DNA from: Linum tenue
Lineage: Eukaryota; Streptophyta; Magnoliopsida; Malpighiales; Linaceae
Direction of reading: 5' to 3'
Length of the DNA stretch: 64,000 nucleotides
Assembly (NCBI GenBank): GCA_946122785.1
Contig: CAMGYJ010000008.1
Location: 60,432,877 to 60,496,876, forward strand
Shown: one piece after another, positions 59,220 through 64,000 of the stretch
How the letters are laid out: the number at the start of each line of letters is the position of its first letter
Numbering within the stretch: position 1 is the stretch's first letter
Translations under genes and position numbers: made by a program
Notes under the pieces: generated by a model
Told to the model about the DNA's origin: nothing
Seen by the model: the letters and a program-made list of their open reading frames with translations, nothing else
The model's database searches: none

Positions 59220-59565
59220 GCATGTCGCACGGCCAGGTCCTCAGCTTGCACGGCCGTGTGGAATTCCCCCCCCTGGCCGTGCGAGCTCTCGGCAAAAATC
59301 GCACGACCAAAATGCATAATTGCACGGCCGTGTGACTCAGCCTGGCTTGGCCGTGTGGCCGACACGGGCAAAAATTGACTCGCACGGCCGTGTGAACTCC
59401 ACCCCCTGGCCGTGCGAGCTCTCGGCAAAATCCGCACGGCCAAATGTGCACATTGCACGGCCGTGCGGAATCCCTCGGCCAGGCCGTGTCGGCCAGCACG
59501 GGCAAAAGCACCCCCTGCACGGCCGTGCGAGCCTGCCCGTGCGGCCGAGGCACGGCCTATATATT
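59220..59565 (+). promoter_or_regulatory. Spacer promoter candidate before ORF3 of V
   Basis: Five exact CACGGCCGTG palindromes (59249, 59323, 59383, 59456, 59518) with CCTGGCCGTG and GCACGGCCA variants between them, followed at 59558-59565 by TATATATT. The palindrome is the one found in V's LTR. A pyrimidine-rich leader comes next and ends at the intron donor 59880. Confidence 0.6.
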
Positions 59566-59879
59566 CGGCCAGTCTGGTCAGAATTTCCAATTTCCTCGTC
59601 GGAATCCTCTGTCCTCGCCGGAAAACCGCGACAAAACCCCCCTTTTTTCGATTTTTTCGGCCACTTTGGGTCATTTTTTCACCAAATCAACAACAAACCC
59701 ACCCTTTCTACACCCAAAGCGGCCTATCCCTCCATTTTGAGCGAATTTGGACGACGTTTTTGTCGCCGGAGGCGATTTCCGGCGAGGCTCCGACGAGCAC
59801 TTCCGACCACTTTTTCGACGTTTCGTCGCTTCCATCGCCTTCCCCTCCTCATCCCCTACACCTCTACTTGAGTCTCCAG

Positions 59880-60374
59880 GTTTGATTTTGCCCTTAACTA
59901 TGTTAATTGTGGAGAATTGAGTGTGTAGGGTGTATGTTAGAGAACCTTATTGAATCATGTGATTTGTGTGCAATTGATTGAGGGGAATGCATGGAATGTG
60001 TTTGAACTGTGTTGGGCAATGTCCCCCTTGCTTGTTTGAGCCCTTGTGTGCAAGAATTTTGCCAATTTCATGCTTAGTCTAATAGTGCACACAAGGTGTT
60101 CGATGAAATGTCTGTCTTTCATGCCATGTTGTGGCCACCGGTTGGGGCCCTTAATGATGTAGTTTGAGGGTGTATTTGCTATGGATGTGAACCTTAAGCT
60201 GCCTATTTTCTCGTGAATGTGCACCCCCACCCAGATTATGCTTGATGTATCGAGTTTTTGACCCCCGAACTATGGATGAAACCATGGTTAGGCTGTTTTC
60301 TGTTCTTAAGTGTGGGGGTGTGCTTGACCTTTTCTTTGGCTCTTTTGGTTCCACTTTGGGTTTTTCTTTTGCAG
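59880..60374 (+). other. Leader intron before ORF3 of V
   Basis: Donor 'gagtctccag/gtttgatt' and acceptor 'cttttgcag/ggcaATGG', four bases before the ORF3 start. The donor context is conserved in X (43767) and Z (50128), and the acceptor in Z (49795). Length is 495 bases here and 334 in Z. It contains a polypurine-tract-like TTAAGTGTGGGGG at 60306-60318. Confidence 0.65.
60306..60318 (+). other. Polypurine-tract-like copy (i), in the ORF3 leader intron
   Basis: TTAAGTGTGGGGG, the same 13 bases as the tract next to the 3' LTR. A matching copy lies in Z's intron (49866-49878), and a CA/C-rich version in X's (43363-43400). Confidence 0.6.
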
Positions 60375-60378
60375 GGCA

Positions 60379-61770
60379 ATGGCGAAACCTGATCTCAAGC
60401 ACCCGTTCATCCGGGATCTAAGGAGGGGCCCCACCGCAGACCGCTTCAAGGAGGTCTTGGAAACCCCGTTTGGGTCACACCATTGCTGGTCCAAACGGGA
60501 GTTTCGGCGATTGCACTGCTACGAGCAACTCTCCGCCGCCGTCGCCAACCCCGCATGGCGCCGTCTGCTCATCCTCTGCGAGAAGGTCTACTACGAGCCC
60601 GTGTGGGAGTTCTACACGACCTTCAAGCACAATTCCACGACCGATTGGCAGGACGGTACAGCCGTCCAATTCAGGCTGGGCGGTGTCCCCCGGTCCATGA
60701 GCTACCACGAGCTGGCCGAGGCTCTTGACCTCGACCACGACGACCGTCGGCACTACATCACCGAGGTCAATGATCCGCCGGAGGTGGACTTCGGGAGGCT
60801 GTACACCCGCCTGGCTCGGCCAGGCCAGACGCGTCCCTTCCGGGCCGGGAGGACGAAGGCATCTACCCAGCTGCTCGACAACCGCCTTCTCCACCACCTG
60901 CTGGCGAAGTCTTACACCCGTGCTGCAGACAGTGCCAGCGCCATCACGAAGAGGGCCCTGTACTTCATCCATTCGATCCGCCAGCACGACCATCCTCTCC
61001 ACCTGGGCTCGGTGGTGGCCAAGACCTTCGAGAAGACTTCTACAGAACTGAAGAGCCTCCACTGCGGCCCCCTCATCACCCGCCTGGCCACCTACTTTGG
61101 CCTTTCACTGCAGGGGTGCACCGAGGAGGGGGACACCCTCATCTTTGGCAGGAAGACGATCGGCAAGATGCAGCTGCTGCGAGAGAGGAACGGTGTTCTA
61201 TGGGTCGATGGGTTTCCGGAACCTCAGATCCCCGCGGAGCCCGAGCCAGAGGACCAGCCAGAGGGCCAGGAGGAGGAGGCAGGTGAGGATATTCACCCAG
61301 AGGATGTGGATGCTGCTGCTGATGATCCACCACAGACTGACTTCCATGCCGGAGGTAGCAGCTCTGCTTTCCTGGGCCAGGATTACTTCTCTTCCCAGTT
61401 CGAGCAGCTGCGGATCTAGAACCAGCTGATCCTCGACCAGCAGATGCAGTTCCATCAGCAGTACGCGGCCGACCAGGCCGAGCTCTGGAACAGGATGGCT
61501 GCTTATGACGAGCGGCTGAACATGATCCAGACTCAGCAGGGAGTGACTCTCACCCACATCGAGCGGGAGAAGCGCCGTTCACAGCGCATGCAGGAGGTTC
61601 AGCAGCACCTGCTCCAGTTGCTCCCGGGCGAGCAGCCTGTCTGGAGGACTCCCTGGGATGACTCCCCACTTCCACATGCCCCAGCTGACGGTGATGATGG
61701 TGCTGCTAGCGCTGCTGATGATGACGCGTTCATGAACGACATCGACCTCGACAATCTTGGCGACGAGTAG
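60379..61770 (+). pseudogene. ORF3 of V (ATHILA family), one in-frame TAG
   Basis: 463 codons interrupted once by TAG at 61417-61419. The N-terminal part has 'KHPFIRDLRRG', 'PVWEFYTTFKHN' (about residue 74), 'VQFRLGGVPRSMSYHELAEA', 'HPLHLGSVVAKTFEK' and 'CGPLITRLATYFG', the pattern of the plant ATHILA ORF family. A Pro/Glu/Asp-rich linker (275-325) and, after the TAG, a Gln-rich coiled-coil-like tail ('MQFHQQYAADQAELWNRMAA') end in acidic residues. Z has CAG at the place of the TAG. GC content is well above the surroundings. It sits where env-like genes lie, but I see no signal peptide or membrane segment, so an envelope role is unsupported. Function unknown. Confidence 0.8.
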
Positions 61771-62100
61771 GCTGTACTCGTTGCCCGTCTCAGTGTGTTT
61801 TTCTTTTTCGTTTTAGACTTTTGTGTGTTTGCTCCATGTGTGCGGAGCTTGAACTTAGTGTCGTTTGTTTTTGTTTTTGGTTTTCCTTTGTGGTTTGTTT
61901 CTGATGTAGCCGTCTGGGCTACCACTTATCCCTAACGCACAGTGTGCTAGTGTGTTTCTGGTGTTCAATTTGTGCAGCATTGTCCACTCTCCCATTTGTT
62001 TCTCGCTGACTGGTCCACTTCCAGTCCCCCAGCAGTGTTTCAATCCGGAAACATCGTTCCCCTTATCTTTCCCTCTACTCCATTGAGGGCAATGTCGTGC

Positions 62101-62115
62101 TTAAGTGTGGGGGGG
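62101..62115 (+). other. Polypurine-tract-like copy (ii), after ORF3
   Basis: TTAAGTGTGGGGGGG directly after 'attgagggcaatgtcgtgc'. Counterparts are C-runs on the minus strand in X (41961), Y (54101) and Z (48077). W's deletion joint falls exactly on this copy. Confidence 0.65.
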
Positions 62116-63619
62116 TGCTTTGTATCGGTTGGAATATATAATTGGGTGCTTGGAGCCTAGTCCGCTGTCCGAATCTTACGATTTGAGGGCTCCAAGTACT
62201 GCTGTTTGATCATATTGGCACTGTGTTTTGATGGATGAATGGATTGGTTTTCGAATTAATGCATGACAACTTGTTTGCGACTAGGACAACCTATGATGAG
62301 GACTTAGATGTGCAGTAGAACGATGTAGGGGTTCAGTTTTTCAACTGTTTGCTTGCCAACTGTGACTTGGTTTGATCACTTGTTCTTGACAGTCGTTTAT
62401 GCATCTAGTTCAGGGAATCAGAATGTGAGATAGAGCATATAGGTAGCCATGTGAGATTTGAGCCTGCTCGTTTCTTTCTTGTGCGATAGATCCCTCTTCC
62501 ATGATGTGTAGCATTCACGTTGTCACTAGCTAAGATGATGGGGGCATAGGATTAGCCCACGCCCAAAACTGACTGTCCTGATGTGTCATATCCCCTAGTC
62601 AGCCCCTTTGATCCGTGTGTTATCCTTTCTTTTGGTCTATAACGAAAAAATCACCCTTATTGCATATTTTAGAAGGTTCCACAGAGTGGTTTTTACATAT
62701 TCTCTACTGTTTCTGCTAAAGTCTATGTGAGTGTTGGAGGTAGTGCTTAAAAGTTGGGCAGGTGTTTGAAATTTGTGCAGAAGTGGTGGCTCTCTTAAGA
62801 AATGAAAAGAAAAATGAAAGTAAAACAAAGAAAAAATTGAAAGCAAAAGAGAGCCACTACCAAAAATCTGAATAATGCCCATTTAGTAGTGTTTCTTAGC
62901 AGTCTGGCTTGGAAATGCTGATGTTTATACCTCCTTCGCTCTTGTGCTCTTGAGATATTGAGTAATGCAGAATAGCAGAAAGAGAATACCGGTTTGTTGA
63001 TTGTGATTGTGTGTGTTTGGAAATGTGGAACCTTGTGCTATGAATACTTCCACCACTTAAAAGGCCTTTTCCCCATGTCCAAGACCCTAGCCAGTCATTT
63101 GAACCTGTGTCTAAGACCTCCTTATTAGTTAGTGGTGACACCCCATATGTGAACTCTAGCATTTAGAGGCTGCCATCATGGTGAAGAGATGTTAGGGATT
63201 GAGAGAAATAGCATGCACATTTTTGGCATCAAATTGTCCTGACCCCACTGGTCGAGAGTGAGTGATTCATTTTCATATTTTTTACACTCTTGTACCCCGG
63301 TGAGGACCTAGATTGCTCGGTCTCTGTTCTGATGTCTTGAGTTGGATGCATGAGTTGACTGTTTTGAGTAGGTGGTTGAGTCAAGTCTAAGTTGGCTGGT
63401 GAACAGAAGGGAGACTCTTCCTTTACTCGATTTTGCTGCACTCGAATGTCCTTTGTGGTGGTTGTCCAGGTTGCTATTGAGGTTGTTCATGTGTGGATGT
63501 TTGAAAACCAGTACGATTCACGTGTTCTGTGCCTTTATGACTTGTCCCCAATGTTGGTTGATTGAAATATGTAAGCTTACCTGGTGTCTGACTTGGTTTG
63601 CTTGGGGACAAGCAAACGG

Positions 63620-63634
63620 TTAAGTGTGGGGGAG
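63620..63634 (+). other. Polypurine tract (iii) next to the 3' LTR of V
   Basis: TTAAGTGTGGGGGAG ending two bases before the LTR start at 63637, the expected place for plus-strand priming. Preceded by 'ggggacaagcaaacgg', conserved in all the other elements here. Confidence 0.85.
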
Positions 63635-63636
63635 TT

Positions 63637-64000
63637 TGATAGACCGTTATTTACACATGTTTTTACCCTCGTTTCTTACACCGTTTGCGGTGTTGATTCT
63701 CTTGTTTTAGGCCGATTTCACGCTAGGTTGTGCTTGTTTGTGATATTTCAGGTCCTAGTACGTGGATGGAGGCTTGGGAGCGAGTCTGGGGTCGATTGGA
63801 CGAAGATCGGACGAATGGCGAGGTTTCAAGGAAGCTGCATGGGCAGACCATGGCATCACACGGCCGTGCGAAGGACAAGCCAGGCCGTGTGGAATTGTTC
63901 GAAAGCACGCACGGGCAACCCATGAATTTACACGGCCGTGCAACGTGCAACCCTGGCCGTGTGATCTTTACCGAGGCCGAGCACGGGCAGACTGGAAATC
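63637..64000 (+). repeat. 3' LTR of V (first 364 bases)
   Basis: Repeats 55496-55859 with about 12 differences, including the CACGGCCGTG palindromes, and is cut by the window edge. Confidence 0.95.

Larger units (their letters stand above)
61771..63636 (+). other. 3' region of V between ORF3 and the 3' LTR
   Basis: Non-coding but well conserved in order with W (17798-19290), X (40256-41990), Y and Z. Landmarks are 'ccattgagggcaatgtcg' before tract (ii), 'gtgcttggagcctagtccgctgtcc' (62148), 'agagccactac' (62850), 'gaactctagcatttagagg' (63150) and 'cttggggacaagcaaacgg' (63601) before tract (iii). Long conserved untranslated sequence suggests a role in the element's RNA. Confidence 0.7.
55496..64000 (+). 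mobile_element. Athila-type element V, internally deleted, runs off the window
   Basis: 5' LTR 55496-56913, gag fused to integrase (56981-58297), integrase core in another frame to 59040, spacer promoter candidate, leader intron, ORF3 60379-61770, 3' region, polypurine tract 63620-63634, and a 3' LTR from 63637 to the window edge. About 12 differences in the 364 comparable LTR bases suggest roughly 97% identity, so it is the youngest element here. No tRNA-complementary site follows the 5' LTR. Protease, reverse transcriptase and RNase H are missing. Confidence 0.9.

Noticed and set aside
60475..61062. 195-codon minus-strand open frame
   Set aside because: Antisense shadow of V's GC-rich ORF3.
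60379..61770. ORF3 as an envelope gene
   Set aside because: Position fits, but no signal peptide, transmembrane segment or glycoprotein-like cysteines are seen; the text matches the ATHILA ORF family of unknown function.
1..64000. tRNA or rRNA genes
   Set aside because: None recognised by eye on either strand; the tRNA-like match at 50940-50957 is the primer-binding site of Z.

Overview
The window looks like nuclear DNA of a flowering plant, probably a eudicot. It is AT-rich and intron-bearing, and is dominated by transposable elements typical of plants: Athila-type Ty3/gypsy LTR retrotransposons, L1-type LINEs with an endonuclease and zf-RVT region, hAT- and Harbinger-like MITEs, and a Helitron helicase relic. 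The one intact host gene I can support encodes a plastid-type half-size ABC transporter (ABCB26/TAP1-like). I reconstructed it as 17 in-phase exons coding for 708 residues on the minus strand, 31546 to 26830. I cannot name the species.

Layout. 1-4944: AT-rich sequence with a MITE nested in an older repeat and a broken Helitron helicase. 4945-6735: a solo Athila LTR with a perfect 5-bp target duplication. 7362-10087: a decayed LINE. 10130-15290: AT-rich repeats, a LINE tail and a hAT-like MITE. 15490-15816: a fragment of a polyol-transporter-like gene. 16414-23790: a second LINE, split by an almost emptied Athila element (16899-20759). 23995-24680: a very old LTR relic. 26830-31546: the ABC transporter gene. 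31925-35974: a third LINE with a short poly-A tail. 37085-38091: a pseudogene of a conserved plant TPR-like protein, cut off by an LTR. 38092-64000: a nest of four Athila-type elements, here called X, Y, Z (minus strand) and V (plus strand, running off the window). Z sits inside Y with an ACATT duplication, and V sits inside Y's second LTR.

How the elements work together. None of the Athila copies is complete. W kept only its LTRs and 3' region. Z joins its primer-binding site directly to the last part of integrase. V lost its primer-binding site, protease, reverse transcriptase and RNase H, and fuses gag to integrase. Even so, the parts of V's LTRs that can be compared are about 97% identical, so if that form moved it did so with proteins supplied by another element. 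X, Z and V keep the same module before the third ORF (ATHILA family): a cluster of short palindromes, a TATA-like box, a leader exon, a leader intron and then the ORF. The palindrome family in this spacer matches the one in the same element's LTR, yet differs between lineages around a shared CGRCCG core. I think this LTR-matched internal module is the most interesting signal in the window. I read it as a probable separate promoter for ORF3 that evolves in concert with the LTR.
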